Program-made: the position numbers and the translations under genes
Assembly (NCBI GenBank): GCA_028641055.1
Contig: CM054060.1
Location: 53,842,292-53,906,291, forward strand
DNA length: 64,000 bases
From: Alopecurus myosuroides
Taxonomy: Eukaryota > Streptophyta > Magnoliopsida > Poales > Poaceae
Direction of reading: 5' to 3'
The notes under the pieces: model-generated
Seen by the model: only the letters and a program-made list of their open reading frames with translations
Told to the model about the DNA's origin: nothing
Database searches by the model: none
Shown: piece by piece, positions 12,133 through 23,093 of the stretch
Numbering within the stretch: the stretch's first letter is position 1
Layout of the letters: the number at the start of each line of letters is the position of its first letter

Positions 12133-12980
12133 AATGGTATCAGAGCCTGTCTGCCTGTAGGATCCCTTTTTACTAGTCGCAGTTGAGTCTAGAAACTATT
12201 TTGTAGCTATATAGGAAAAATGAAACGTGAGAGTAGGAATTCTGTTCTTTTTCTTCTTTCCCCACCCTCCATCCCTTTTTCTGGTAAGGAAGTGCAACGT
12301 TGTTTTCCCTTCTCATCTAAACTTTCAAGTTAGGAATTCACGTATTCTGGTTTCTCTAGGATGGTTATATCTACTAGACCATAGGAATGGAGGTGGTTGT
12401 GACATGATTTATCATGTTGCCTACTCATGATTGAGAACGGAGGCGTGTAAGCCCCGGAAGCAGATCCTCTATTCCTTAAGCATTAGATATTGATCCTTTA
12501 GAAGCCCGGATGGGTTTTCCGTAGTACCTCAGGAATCTTGTTCTCGTTTTCGCGGTGTTGCTTCGTTATCCTGTTCTTCTAAACATCTTTTTCGTCCGTT
12601 GAAATCTTGTTGTTGTTTTCCATTTCAGTTCTTCTACTGGCGTCTAATCAAAACTTCCCAAATATCAAGTCTATCTGGCCAGAAAGGTCGTTGTTGTTGT
12701 TGTTGTTCTTGTTGTTGTTGATTCCAGGCTATGAGAGCTGGCATTTCTATCATCTGGGGTTGTTTCGAGGAAGCATTCCTGAATCACCACATTTCAGATA
12801 GTCTATTCTCCATTTGAATCAAGTTCTACCCAGCTATACAACCTCAGTACAAAACCTCTTCCTTCAATTGAAAATGTTCCGGTGGTTTACTAATTCCCTG
12901 ACGTCTACCCAAGAAGTTTCCAGACCTTTTCTTTTCTCAGTAGGAATCTCGGGGCGCGATTCCTTCAAGGGGGGGCGTTT
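12133..12980 (+). other. Internal region of the giant-LTR element, no coding capacity
   Basis: 848 bp holding only the primer site, a short untranslated-leader-like stretch with a TTG/TTC trinucleotide run near 12690-12720, and the polypurine tract at the end. No Gag or Pol motif is visible in any frame. Confidence 0.85.
12135..12146 (+). promoter_or_regulatory. Primer-binding site (initiator tRNA-Met type)
   Basis: TGGTATCAGAGC begins two bases after the 5' LTR ends at 12132. This is the standard minus-strand priming site of many plant LTR retrotransposons. Confidence 0.93.
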
Positions 12981-15900
12981 TGTAACATCCCAAGTCTGAA
13001 AAATAGCCATTAGAATGTTTGCTCCCTGTTATTTTATGTTTTGCATCATGGCATCATGTTGATTGCATCTGTTTTGTTTGTTTTCCATTTGTTTTCCTCT
13101 GTTTTCAGTTGTTTTCCAACTGTTTTCATTTGTTTTCCTTTGTTTTCTATTTGAATTTCAAACCAAAATTCAAACCTTTTGTTTCATCCTTGTGATGTTA
13201 CAATTTCTAAAATGTTATTTCAAATAAAAACAACCAAATTGCTTTCATTTTATTCCTTGTTAATCACCCATTAAATTGTTGGTTTAATCAAACCATTAAT
13301 CCAATCAAATAAGTCTAAAACATTTTCAAATTCAAACCAAGGCTAAAAAACAGTACCTTTTTGAATCCATGATTTCCACCAAACAATTATAAACTTTAAC
13401 TCATTTTAAACCTAGGGGTAACCCTATTGAAAATGATTCTGTTTTTCTAATATAATTAATATTGGAAATTTCATTCAATTTGGTTTCAAATATAAACAAC
13501 ATTTTAACTTTCAAACTTTTAAAAATCCACCTTGGCAATGGGTTGCTATCGGTATAAACAACCTAATCTAATTTTTCCAAAAATTTTACCACCTTAAAAA
13601 CCAATCCAAAGTTTCCATTTGCTTGTGCTACAAAAAAAAAACAGTAAAACAAAAAAATACAAAAAGAGAAAGGGGGCAGCAGCTATCTACCTCCCAGCCC
13701 AGCCCACCAAATTTTCCAGTTGGCCCAGTACCTGTCGCTTTCTTCCTCCTCCTGGTGATGTCACCTGTACGACCTACAGGAGAACCCTTCGATCAACTCC
13801 CCACCCCCTGGATGCCATGCCGTACAAGGGTTTCTTTCCCCTTAAAGCACCACCTTCCCCCCTCTGCCCCTCAACCCTAGTCCCATTCCTCTAGCGCCGC
13901 CAGCCCCCCTTTTTTTTTCCTCTTCCCCCTCGAGTCTTTCTCTGAACTACTGAACCACCGTGAGCTCACCGAGACCACCTCTGTTCCCCGTCACCGTCCC
14001 ATCCCCTTGGTCGCCTCGAGGGGCCTCAGAGGAGTGAAATGGAAACGTTGATGTCCCCTGATGCTCACCGTCCACTCGCCTCACGCCGGGAGAGCTCGTA
14101 GTGGTCGCGCCGTGCCGGAGAAGCCCGCCGTTTCTCTGCTCCGTCGACTGAACGTCTACATCGCGGTGAGCCTCTGCTACCCCCTTCCCCTCTCTCCTAT
14201 CTTCCCTCCGCTGCACACGCCCACATCCTAGCAGCACGCCGCACCTCCACCGCGCGGACTGCTCCCGTGAGCAGCAAGCCAGCGGCCGCCGGCCGCCCTG
14301 TCGTTCCCGTCGGAATTCAGAACAGAACCTGAAACCAAAGTTCAGTTAACCTCCATAGCCACGATATCTTCCAACGCACCCCGTATCTGTCACAACAGCA
14401 GAAGCAGCGTACTGGTTCCACCCCTCTCGCGCGCGGATCAGGTCCTGGGGTCGAACCCCAGGGGCGCACCAACCCCACTTTTTCCCTTTTATTCCCGCAC
14501 CGCCAGCATGGCCCCAGGGCCCGCTCGTCAGCGCCTCTGGCTGGCTAGTCCCGCGGTAACAACCGTTTTCCTGCACAATTCCTTTTAACACTAAGTCCCT
14601 AAAAATAACAATTTGGTCCTCCATCTTAATCTGTTAATAACTTTTTAATTATGCCTCCAAATCAAAAAATCTAAATATGGTTGTTGCTCCAAATTTAATC
14701 ATCTATCCAAATAATCCTTTTGTTTACTGTTTTGACAATTTCAAATGCAATTAAATTTCAAATTTGAATAATTCAAATGCAATTTCTTAAATTCAATAAC
14801 TAATTATTTATTAATCTAACAAATGCAAATAAAATATGTTTTCCATACCATTTTGCATAACCTTTTCAAATATAATTTTTGTTTCCTGTTTTGAATAATT
14901 AAAATTGCCTAAATAATTTAAATCTTGTTTAATTCACTTAAAATTTGATAAAATCATAACTTGCTCAAATTAAATTATTTTTGAACATGCAAAATATGTT
15001 TTCAAACCATCAAAGTGTGAACTTTTCAAATGTGAACTTGAATTTATGTTTTGAACAAATAAAATTCAAATAATATCCAAACTTGTTCTAAATTCAATTA
15101 AAACTTGTTTAAGATGGTTTAATTCATAATAAATTCATCCTAATCCAAATTTCAATATTTGAAACATGTAATCCAACTAAAATTTGATGTTCTTTTCAAA
15201 TATAAATTTTGTTAATTGTTTTGCACACTTTAAATTGATGAAAACAATAATTGGTTGTGTGACATGCTTAAGTAACCAAAATTTTCCAAACTTAATCAAT
15301 GATTTCCAAAACTTGTTCCAATCCTTTTTCACTTGCAACTATCATTGTTATTTGTTATCTTATTTGTTTTCATCATGCATGCATCATGCTAATTCACTTA
15401 CACCTGATAACTAATTATAGATCATTTGTTTCCACTTTAATTCATGGACTCTTTCCATATGCAATCCAATTGCATAGGGGTCCAATTAAATTGTGTTATC
15501 TTGTCAAGTAGTTTATTCTGATGCATCTATTAACATGACATGCATCATCCCATGTTTGTGCACCTATGCCATGATAATGATTGTTTATCTTTCTGCAATG
15601 TTTGTTTGCTTCTTCCCGGATATACGACGACGTTGAGACCGACGATACTTACGACACCCCTTCTAAGGAGTTAGCTCAGTACCAGGCTACTGGGTTTGCA
15701 GGCAAGTTATCACTCACATGAACCACTGTGTTCCTTTCAACATTGGTTACCGATACTTTCCGTTGTTCTTTTCTGCTAGCCTTAGTAGTAGTTATTCTGT
15801 TACGAACCTATCACATGAATCCCTTAACCCTGATATTGCCTCATCTCCCTTCCTACAACCCATTGTTTGAGCCAGTGTCTTACTAGCATGCTTAGGTTGC

Positions 15901-17461
15901 TTTTGCTCGAGTCTGTTACCCGTTACTTACTGTTACTACTTCTATTACGTTGCGGGGGCTCGATGTTTAATCAATCAATCATGCTAATGTTACTATTAAT
16001 AATAAATTTGATGATAAGGCACCGGCAGGAGGCCCATGAGAGGTTTTGAAGCCTGCTAGTGTCGACCCTAATAGGAAAAGGGTCTTGTCTACTGATCCAT
16101 GATGAGCGCACTACCCGCATTTGGGAAGCGAGTATGGGCGCCCCCCTCAACTTGACCTGATTCGCATCTCGTCCAAATCGCCTCATTTAGTTCGTGTTTT
16201 CCATTTGCCGCATGCATGTTTTTGCGAGCCCAGGCCAGGGTGGAACTTTTGTAGTCGGCATATCGGGGGACACGGTCTTAGAGTGCTATGAGGGTCCCTT
16301 TTCTTCGGGGCTTGATTAGCCGTGCGCCCAAGGTTCTTTGGGCTTGATGCGAAGAATGGTTGGTTGTGTTGAGTGCCCCGCTTGGTGGGAGGCATCCCAT
16401 CTGGCGGGATATTCATGAGTGTACGGCCAAATTGGTGCAACCCTGCAGGGATAATCTTCTCGAGAAGCCGTGTTTTCCGCGGTTATGGATTACTTGGTGA
16501 AAGTACTGGCTAACAAGTACTCAGGACAACTTAAACATAATGATCAAACCTGTTACACCTAATGATTAATAACTTGACTAGTAATAGGTTGATGACACAA
16601 TAACTTGATTCACCTTTAATACAACTGTGTGAGTTATCCTCGGATTGCTTCTTTGGATAAGGGGCGAGATCCAGGATGGGTTTGTTTGATGTTATCTTTC
16701 AGTTGGTTACAACACTCGATCTTATCCCCTTTCTGATAGTTGGATATGGTAGAATCTCTGTAGTTGGTTAGCGCAGCCAGTTGCAGCATCTTATATATCC
16801 CCTTGTTCCGTTGAACCAAGTCATCTGTGCTTGTGTTGACGGGCTATACTTTGGTGAACTGTGAGTCTTGCTTGCCAGTACGTTTATGTACTGACCCCTT
16901 TGGGGCTGTGGTTTCCGCAGACCTACGTTTTCGAGGATCTACATGGTGGCTACTACGTGGATCATGACGATACTGCTGACGAGTAGATAGCGGACCCGGG
17001 CAGGATCCGAGACTTCGTGGATGGGCTCCGTCTTTTCGTTTCCGGCCTCTTAGGCCTATTTTGGTTCTTGTCTGTACTCAGACATGTTGAATGCTTCCGC
17101 TGTGATGTAATGATGTATTGTTGGGGCATGTGCCCTCTGAATGATTGTATTTGCTATCTCTGCTCTAATGAGAGCCTTTTGCAACTATATTTCAATCTTT
17201 TGTGTCGTAGAGATCTGTTGTGATATCACTTGTTAAACGCCGTTGACGTACCATGTGTGTATGGTTTGAAGTACGTCGACGGAAGTGCCGTTGATCTCTA
17301 GTGGATAGTTTACATCGACGATGGAATAGCAGGGCTTGTGTTGTCGCGCATAAGCGCAGGCCTACCAGGAAGCTGGGACGTGGGAGCAGTTATGCCCCAT
17401 AATCCAAGCATCTGCTATCCAGTTCGTACGGTGAGTATCCCCTAGAAATCAGGGAGCGACA
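12981..17461 (+). repeat. 3' LTR of the giant-LTR element
   Basis: 4481 bp copy of 7655-12132. Differences are scattered substitutions and short homopolymer changes. One small cluster lies at about 16797-16813 against 11468-11484, where several bases differ together. Confidence 0.92.
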
Positions 17462-17466
17462 CTGGA

Positions 17467-17726
17467 AGGAGCTCATCACGCCCGAGATGGCACGGAGGCT
17501 CGACGAACTCGTGGAGGAGAAGCTGCGAGGCTCCGGGCTCTCGTTGATCCAGAGCTCAGGTGGCGCTGCGCTCACATACAGCAGGGCATGTCACATGCGC
17601 ATCTACCATTGTATCCTCTATTCCTCTGTGACCGTGTCCGTTCAATTTACGCATGTTCTTTGGAAGAAAAAAAAGGCTTATTGTATTTTTTCTATAATTG
17701 CAACTCAAAACTCCCAAACTAAATGA
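17467..17726 (+). pseudogene. Sulfotransferase piece 3 (C-terminus)
   Basis: Follows the second CTGGA copy (17462-17466). It reads KELITPEMARRLDELVEEKL then RGSGLSL, the normal C-terminal helix and tail. The frame then runs on to a stop at 17724-17726 with no family resemblance, so the native stop was probably mutated. Confidence 0.8.
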
Positions 17727-18960
17727 GTAACTCTCAATTCTATTTGATTTGGCTAGAACTCGTTCGTTGTTAAATGAGTCAAGTCAAGTTTTCGTTTCAA
17801 ACGGTAAAGGACTCGTTTAGCTCCGTAAAAAGTTTCTATGTGAACAACTGTTTTTAATTATTGTACTTCTGTCATCCTTGCAAATGTGAGGATATCATCT
17901 TTGAGTGTGACATTTGTTTGGTTGCCAATGCGAGGGCATCATCTTGGCGTGTAGATTTTGTTTGGGAAAGAAATTTATGTTTTGCAGAATTTATTTGAGA
18001 AACAAAGTGATGATTTTTAAGAGAATAGCAAAAATTAACTTTTGGAGATAAAGTGGATATAAAATTATTTATATTCCGTTGATAGGTATACCAGATAAAA
18101 AATGTGAACTTTTGTATTACCTTGTCTAGAATTTTCTTCATGCCATTTGCTAAAATATGTTCACCACGGGAGAGCACATCTTTCCCGTGTGCTCGATTCA
18201 TTACCGTGTGTACTCCATCGGGCACACGGCAACAATTTTCTTTGCCGTGTGTCGCACACGGTAAAGAAGAACGCACGGTTTAGCACAGAAAAAGACACAT
18301 GACAAAGAAAAGCACACGGCAAAGGTCAAGAAAAACATACGGTAAAGAAAACACAAGGCAAAGATAACTGCCACGTGGCCATTCCATTGTAAACGGAACG
18401 GAAATGTTTCTTCAGTTCTTTGCCGTGTGCATGAAATTCTTCTAAAGTATGTTGCATTCTAAATATGGACGTGTACTCCAGCAAACTAGTTCATTTGAGG
18501 GGGAAAAACCGCTTTAGCACATCACATGTAGTTTGTGGATTTTGTTTGAGAGATATTAATGTAGTTTTTTTTTATAGTAAACATCATCATAATCTAGCGG
18601 TAAAATACTTTTCTTGTCTAGATGATGATGATGAGTTTTCGCTTTAGCACATCACATCACATGTAATTTGTGGAATATTTAATATAAATCAATCGCTAGA
18701 ATGTTTTTTTATAGTAAGCAGATAAGCTGCTCATCTTGAAAATTTACTTATGTTAGTAAGGAACTTCATTTGTTATGTTATTTTCCCTTTTTTTTATATT
18801 TTTGTAGTTTTTTATATTAACCTAAACATGATGAAATGATAGGATATTAAATCTTTTGGAGAACCCTTGCTGCAAGTTTTCTATGTGCTTGATCTACTTC
18901 TAATTTGGGGTACGGTGAGCTAATTTGTTATTCGTATGACCACATTTCAGAAATGAAGAA
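17727..18960. other. Intergenic, AT-rich
   Basis: No gene seen. The stretch contains the repeated CACACGG words noted separately and a short imperfect duplication: CGCTTTAGCACATCACATG at about 18511 recurs at about 18640 with small changes. The minus-strand frame at 17872-18276 has no recognisable motif. Confidence 0.5.
18165..18430. repeat. Clustered TTTGCCGTGTG/CACACGGCAAAG words, possible CACTA remnant
   Basis: At least eight copies of CACACGGCAAAG-like words occur in both orientations within about 270 bp. Dense short subterminal repeats of this kind are characteristic of CACTA (En/Spm) DNA transposons. I could not find matching CACTA/TAGTG ends, so this is at most a fragment. Confidence 0.4.
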
Positions 18961-19034
18961 GCATTTTTAGTAGAGGACAAGCACAGTTTTCCTTTCCTCA
19001 TCCTTGAATCTCGCCCTCACATTCAGCCAGCGTG

Positions 19035-20060
19035 TCAGCTGCTATTGGGAGTGGGGTTTGTGAGAAACCCATATATATCCAGGTGTGAGAAACCCATCAG
19101 GATCTGGTGCGTTGGTGAAGAGGGCCTCTTCGATCTCACTATATGTGAATAACTGAATATTGATATAAATGTTTGGCTCATATCATCGCTGATAAACGAG
19201 CCAATCAGATTTAGAATAGCCCCACTATTACTAGAATCCTCTGACTTGTAGAGAGAATCATAAAAGGTCAGTATCATATTTAACATAACATCAGCTGTAT
19301 TACACAGCTTACCATCGTTCTTCCCTAAGAAACAAAGAGTATTTTTCCGGCGCATGTGCGTCGCTCTTTTCTAGAAAAAATATTGTATTCAGTCTCCCAA
19401 CTTTAGCCACTCCTGTCTTGACCGCTGTCAGTACATGATTTCTTCCCTTTCGTAGATTTCATGGAGCTTTGTTTCAATATCTCACACTTCAGGAGAGGAA
19501 CTTGCCTCCCTAGTAGTCGAGCGGGCAGCATCTAGTTTTTCTCTAAGCGATTTAATTTCTGCCTTAACAAAGCCGAAAGACTCATAACTCCATTTATGCA
19601 TTTCTTTTAGGACACCCCGGAGCCGTCTCCAAAGGCCATTGATCCCAGGATCTTCATGAGCCTCCTGTCCTAGGCTCTTTAATCATCTCTGTGTACCCTT
19701 CATGCTTGGTCCACATTTCTTCATATCTAAAGCCTCTAGCCGTGCACCCCGTGTGAGAAACATGTTCTTCCCGAACCTTGATTAACAAAGCCATGTGATT
19801 TGATGTCTCTGTATGTTCAACCTGAGTGAGGAAACATAGCGAGGAAGGGCGATGTTGCCGTTCCCCGGTCCAGTCTCACTCGATATTCTCTGCACCACCT
19901 ATTTTGTTATTCCAAGTTAAATCATACCCACCGTATCTCAGGTCCATGAGATTGCAGTCTAAAGGCAATCATGGAAGACCATCGTCTGCGCCTCGCTGCG
20001 AGCATTTCCTCCGAGTTGTTCCTCTTATCTAGTAATCTTGTTGAAATATCCGGCACAAAT
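19035..20060 (-). pseudogene. LINE-A ORF2: endonuclease end to start of RT (degenerate)
   Basis: The minus strand reads as a decayed copy of the LINE-B protein, with many stops and frameshifts. Blocks recognisable by matching LINE-B are: GYFNKIT (for GDFNEII), EEQLGGNAR, GGYDLTWNNK, VRLDRGTATSPFLAMFP, EIKSLREKLDAARS, TKLHEIYEREE, then MRRKNTLCFLGKNDGKLCNT and a DPDGFLT block at the start of RT. The copy stops at about 19035 before the RT catalytic core, so the 3' part of the LINE is missing. This is the low-coordinate end of LINE-A. Confidence 0.75.
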
Positions 20061-20384
20061 TAGCTAATTTTTTAAAAATAATACGCTTTTTCTTATTATT
20101 TCGGGAAATAATACATTTAAAAAAAATAATACATTGGATCCGGTCGTCCTCGCCGAAGAAGATTAGTCCCCTATTGTCCTGGCCGAAGACGATTGAATCC
20201 TTTTGTTAGGTACAGGCTCCTAGCATAATCAGCTTCCACGTGGCTGACTAGCCTCTATCGTCTTCGGCCAGGACGACAGGATCAGTCGTCTTCACCCAAG
20301 ATGACTATGTATTATTTTTTAAAATAAAAAAACACGTATTAGTTTCCGAAATAAATAAACAAAGTATTATATAAAAAAATTAGC
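20061..20384. mobile_element. Small fold-back (MITE-like) element inside LINE-A
   Basis: About 324 bp with imperfect terminal inverted repeats: GCTAATTTTTTAAAAATAAT on the left and the complement of GGCTAATTTTTTATAATAC on the right. Inside are further inverted copies of GTCCTGGCCGAAGACGA-like words. Flanks CACAAAT (20054-20060) and CATAAAT (20385-20391) look like a 7-8 bp target duplication with one change, which would suit a hAT-like origin. LINE-A reads on across it (DDLPW on one side, GYFN on the other). No coding capacity. Confidence 0.6.
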
Positions 20385-20391
20385 CATAAAT

Positions 20392-20592
20392 CCAGGGTAG
20401 GTCGTCTTGTCTTATCAGTTATCATAGCACCTTACACGTCTTTGACCTTAGTTCTGTTCTTGGTTCCCCACAAATGCCACTGAAGCACCAAGTCTTACCA
20501 TCAAGCACAATTTTTTGCAGCAATGTAATACTAACACAACAGCCTGAACGAAACCTCCACCTCATCCCTCCGTCACAATGCAAGTCATCCAC
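20392..20592 (-). pseudogene. LINE-A ORF2: endonuclease middle piece
   Basis: The minus strand reads a decayed GGLALW..DEVEVSFRL block, then KTWCFSGICGEPRTEL and DDLPW. These line up with the same region of LINE-B (GLALWWKDDVTVEV, WRFSGIYGEPRTEL, DDLPW). It joins directly to the piece at 29180-29543 when the Gypsy element and one TCCAC copy are removed. Confidence 0.72.
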
Positions 20593-21678
20593 TGATGGAG
20601 GGTAGTTACCAAGTGGTGTGGCAAAGAACCTCGGGAGTGGACCAATCTCACGGAAGACCCAAGGGGAAAGGCAAGAACACCAAGAACAAGTAACCGGATA
20701 ACAAGTGTGAACTAGAAGATTTGAAATCCGGTAACTAAACCCACGGCCGCCTCCGAGAAACTACCAACTCGAACTCACCTTTATTAAAACCAATTTAACC
20801 CTACGGATGGTCCACCGCACCAATAGATCCTCGAGGGTCAGTTGAGGAAGATTGGAAAAAAACAGACAGATCCCAAGGGGAAAGGACGGCAATTTCGGAG
20901 TAGTCTTGGTACGTTCCAAATACGAGAGTAATTGAGGTAGCAATTGTATGTACCTAGTTACACACTAGAAGTAGCCTCCTAAGAGGAAGAAAGAGGAGCC
21001 TCAGCTCTCAAATCAAGTCTCAAATCTCATCTAACCCTAATCTGGACAGATGGGTATCTATTTATAGGGCCAAAGGTTACATGATCATTTTGGACCCATT
21101 CTGCACGCAGGCAGTCACTTACCGCGGAGACTACGGTCTCAAGGGGGGCGGAGACTTCGGTCTTGGTCCGTGCATACTTCGGACCGATATTTTGTGAGTT
21201 GGCCTGGTTGGTAGGGTACGGTGCTCGGGCGGAGACTCCGGTCCTTGGGGGCAGAGACTTCAGTCTTTGGCGCGAGGTGCGGATACTCCAGCCATACTCC
21301 GGTCATACTCTGGACATGGCATCTGCAAGTCGGCCCAATTGGTAGCACGAGGAGATCAAGGGTGGGCCGGAGACTCTGGTGTGGGTAGGACGGAAACTCC
21401 GGCCTGGACAGCTTCATCCAGCTTCTTCTCTTGGTCATGTTCTCCCTTCTTCTTGGGTTCGTCTTTGGCATCGTCCAGCACATCATTGGCCATGTTGGAG
21501 ATCACACCTGAGGATGCAAAGCAGATCCGCATGAGGTAGCGAACCATTCACCAAGTCAGTGAGATCATAGAGAGCTAAGAGTGAGTTCACCTTGTCTTGC
21601 ATAGCTTTGGCTCGTGCTCTCGTCATTGGTACATTGGGTGTTGTGGAAATGCTTGGTGGAATGGGTTGAACTTCATCA
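20593..21678 (-). repeat. Gypsy-1 3' LTR
   Basis: 1086 bp, bounded by TCCAC on the outside and the polypurine tract on the inside. It is rich in GGAGACTCCGG-like words shared with the other LTR. The pol frame (PMTRARAKAMQDKVNSLL) runs into this LTR, so the C-terminal tail is LTR-encoded. Confidence 0.85.
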
Positions 21679-22981
21679 TCTCCCCCACCCCCTCGAAAAG
21701 AGTAGTCCATGACTCATTACCATTGGCATCGCTTGGACTTTCATGGAAGGGAGATAGGTCTCGCACGTTGAAAGACAAGTCAATCTTGAAGGCTTTGTCC
21801 TTTATGAGCTTGATAATCTTGAAGAGTCTGTCACCTCTTGGCTTGAGATTGGAATTTTTCTCTTGTGGAAACTGATCGTTGCGGAGGTGTAGCCAAAAAA
21901 GGTCTCCTTCATTGAACAGCACGAGCTTCTTTTTCTTGTTCATATTTTTGAATTGGTGCTCGTAGTGCTTCTCAAGTGTAGCTCTAGTGCAGTCATGAAG
22001 TTTCTTGATGTAGTTGATGCGTGTCAAAGTTCATGTTGACTTGCTCGCGGAGAGGCAATGGTAGGATGTCAAGAGCGGTGTGGGGGTTGAATCCGTAGAC
22101 GATCTCGAATGGGCTCCGCTTTGTAGCTTGATGCTGTGCTCGATTGTAAGCGAACTCTCCGTGGGGAATGCATTCTTCTCAATTCTTCATATTCTGCTTG
22201 ATCAATGCGTGGAGAAGTGTAGAAAGCGTCCGATTCACCACTTTGGTTTGGACATCAGTTTTGCGTGATAGGCGGTGGAGAAGAGCAAATTGACGCCCAG
22301 CTTTTCCATTGATGTCTTCCAAAAGTACAAAGTGAACTTCCCGTCTCGATCCGACACAATTATTTTGGGAACACCATGTAGACGAACTATTTCACTGAAA
22401 AATATATTTGCAACATGTGAAGCATCATCCGTTCTATTGCATGGAATGAAATGAGCCATCTTAGAAAAGCGATCAGCAACTAAAAAGATAGAGTCCATGT
22501 GTTTTTTCGTGCGTTGGAGTCCTAAAACGAAATCCATGCTAATGTCACTCAAAGAAAGGTGTGGTGTAGGCAATGTCATATAAATACCATGAGAGTTCGA
22601 AGTAGACTTAGATCAGAGGCATGTTGGACATCTCTTGACAAGCCGTTCCATGTGGTGCCTCATCTTAGACCAATAGTACTTTGTGGCAAGCATCGCATAG
22701 GTCTTTTCTCTCTCAAAGTGTCCCATGAGACCTCCTTCATGTTATTCTTTCAATAACAACAAAAAAAGGGAGGACCTGGGAATGCATAGTTTGTTAGCTT
22801 TAAACAAGAATCCTTTGTGCAAGTAGAAATCTTCAAAACCTCGATTTGGCAAACAATTTGCAAAGATAGGACCAAAGAAACCATCAGAAGAGTACAAGTC
22901 CTTTATTTCATCTAGACCAATCACATTTATCTCAAGACGTGTAAGAAGGAATTCCTTAGGGGATAATGCATCTGCGACCAC
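21623..22981 (-). pseudogene. Gypsy-1 integrase and C-terminal tail (broken)
   Basis: 22742-22981 starts with the RNase H/IN linker (VADALSPKEFLL). The central integrase at 22235-22579 has [20 protein letters not shown] (first Asp) and [15 protein letters not shown] (second Asp), but the frame breaks before the Glu. The C-terminal domain at 21623-22027 has FNEGDLFWLHLRNDQFPQE and LSPFHESPSDANGNES, then shifts frame and continues into the LTR. Confidence 0.78.
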
Positions 22982-23093
22982 ATTTTATTTATCCTTTTTT
23001 GTATTTGATGACATAAGGGAAAGACTCAATAAATTCTACCCACTTAGCATCTATTTTGTTTAAATTATATTGACTGTTAAATATTTCAATGTT

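Larger units (their letters stand above)
7655..17461 (+). mobile_element. Non-autonomous LTR retrotransposon with giant LTRs (LARD-like)
   Basis: The 9807 bp element is made of two nearly identical 4.48 kb LTRs (7655-12132 and 12981-17461) around only 848 bp. LTR ends are TGTAACATCC and GCGACA, and the TSD is CTGGA. An initiator-Met primer site (TGGTATCAGAGC, 12135-12146) follows the first LTR. A G-rich polypurine tract (about 12967-12975) precedes the second. I see no gag, pol or domain fragment in LTR or interior, so it must have moved with borrowed proteins. By eye the LTRs differ at about two dozen places (about 0.5%), which means a recent insertion. The closest concept I know is LARD elements of Triticeae (Sukkula type), although those have a longer interior. 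Confidence 0.93.
1418..17726 (+). pseudogene. Cytosolic sulfotransferase (SOT) gene, broken by two LTR retrotransposons
   Basis: This is a single-exon plant SOT of the flavonol/steroid sulfotransferase fold. The family moves a sulfuryl group from PAPS to small acceptors in the cytosol. Pieces are 1418-1646, 6971-7654 and 17467-17726. With each element and one TSD copy removed, the frame runs on without a stop (229 + 684 + 260 nt, about 390 codons). Family landmarks in order are: KYGDFLYPASL near the start, PKSGTT (PAPS 5'-phosphosulfate loop), ILAAHAPFS with the catalytic-type His, CRDPKDVLVSYWHF (3'-phosphate binding), EKLRGSGLSL near the end, and RKGKVGDW plus K just before it. Both insertions fall inside PAPS-binding motifs. 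The frame runs about 50 codons past the usual end, so the original stop may be lost. The acceptor substrate cannot be read from sequence. The family call is strong and the gene is clearly disrupted. Confidence 0.9.

Noticed and set aside
7655..17461. Two 4.5 kb blocks read as a tandem segmental duplication of host DNA
   Set aside because: TG/CA ends, 5 bp TSD, primer site after the first copy and purine tract before the second show they are LTRs.
1418..17726. Sulfotransferase as a working gene with the transposons as introns
   Set aside because: No GT/AG borders at the junctions; the breaks are exact TSDs and in-frame stops follow each LTR start.
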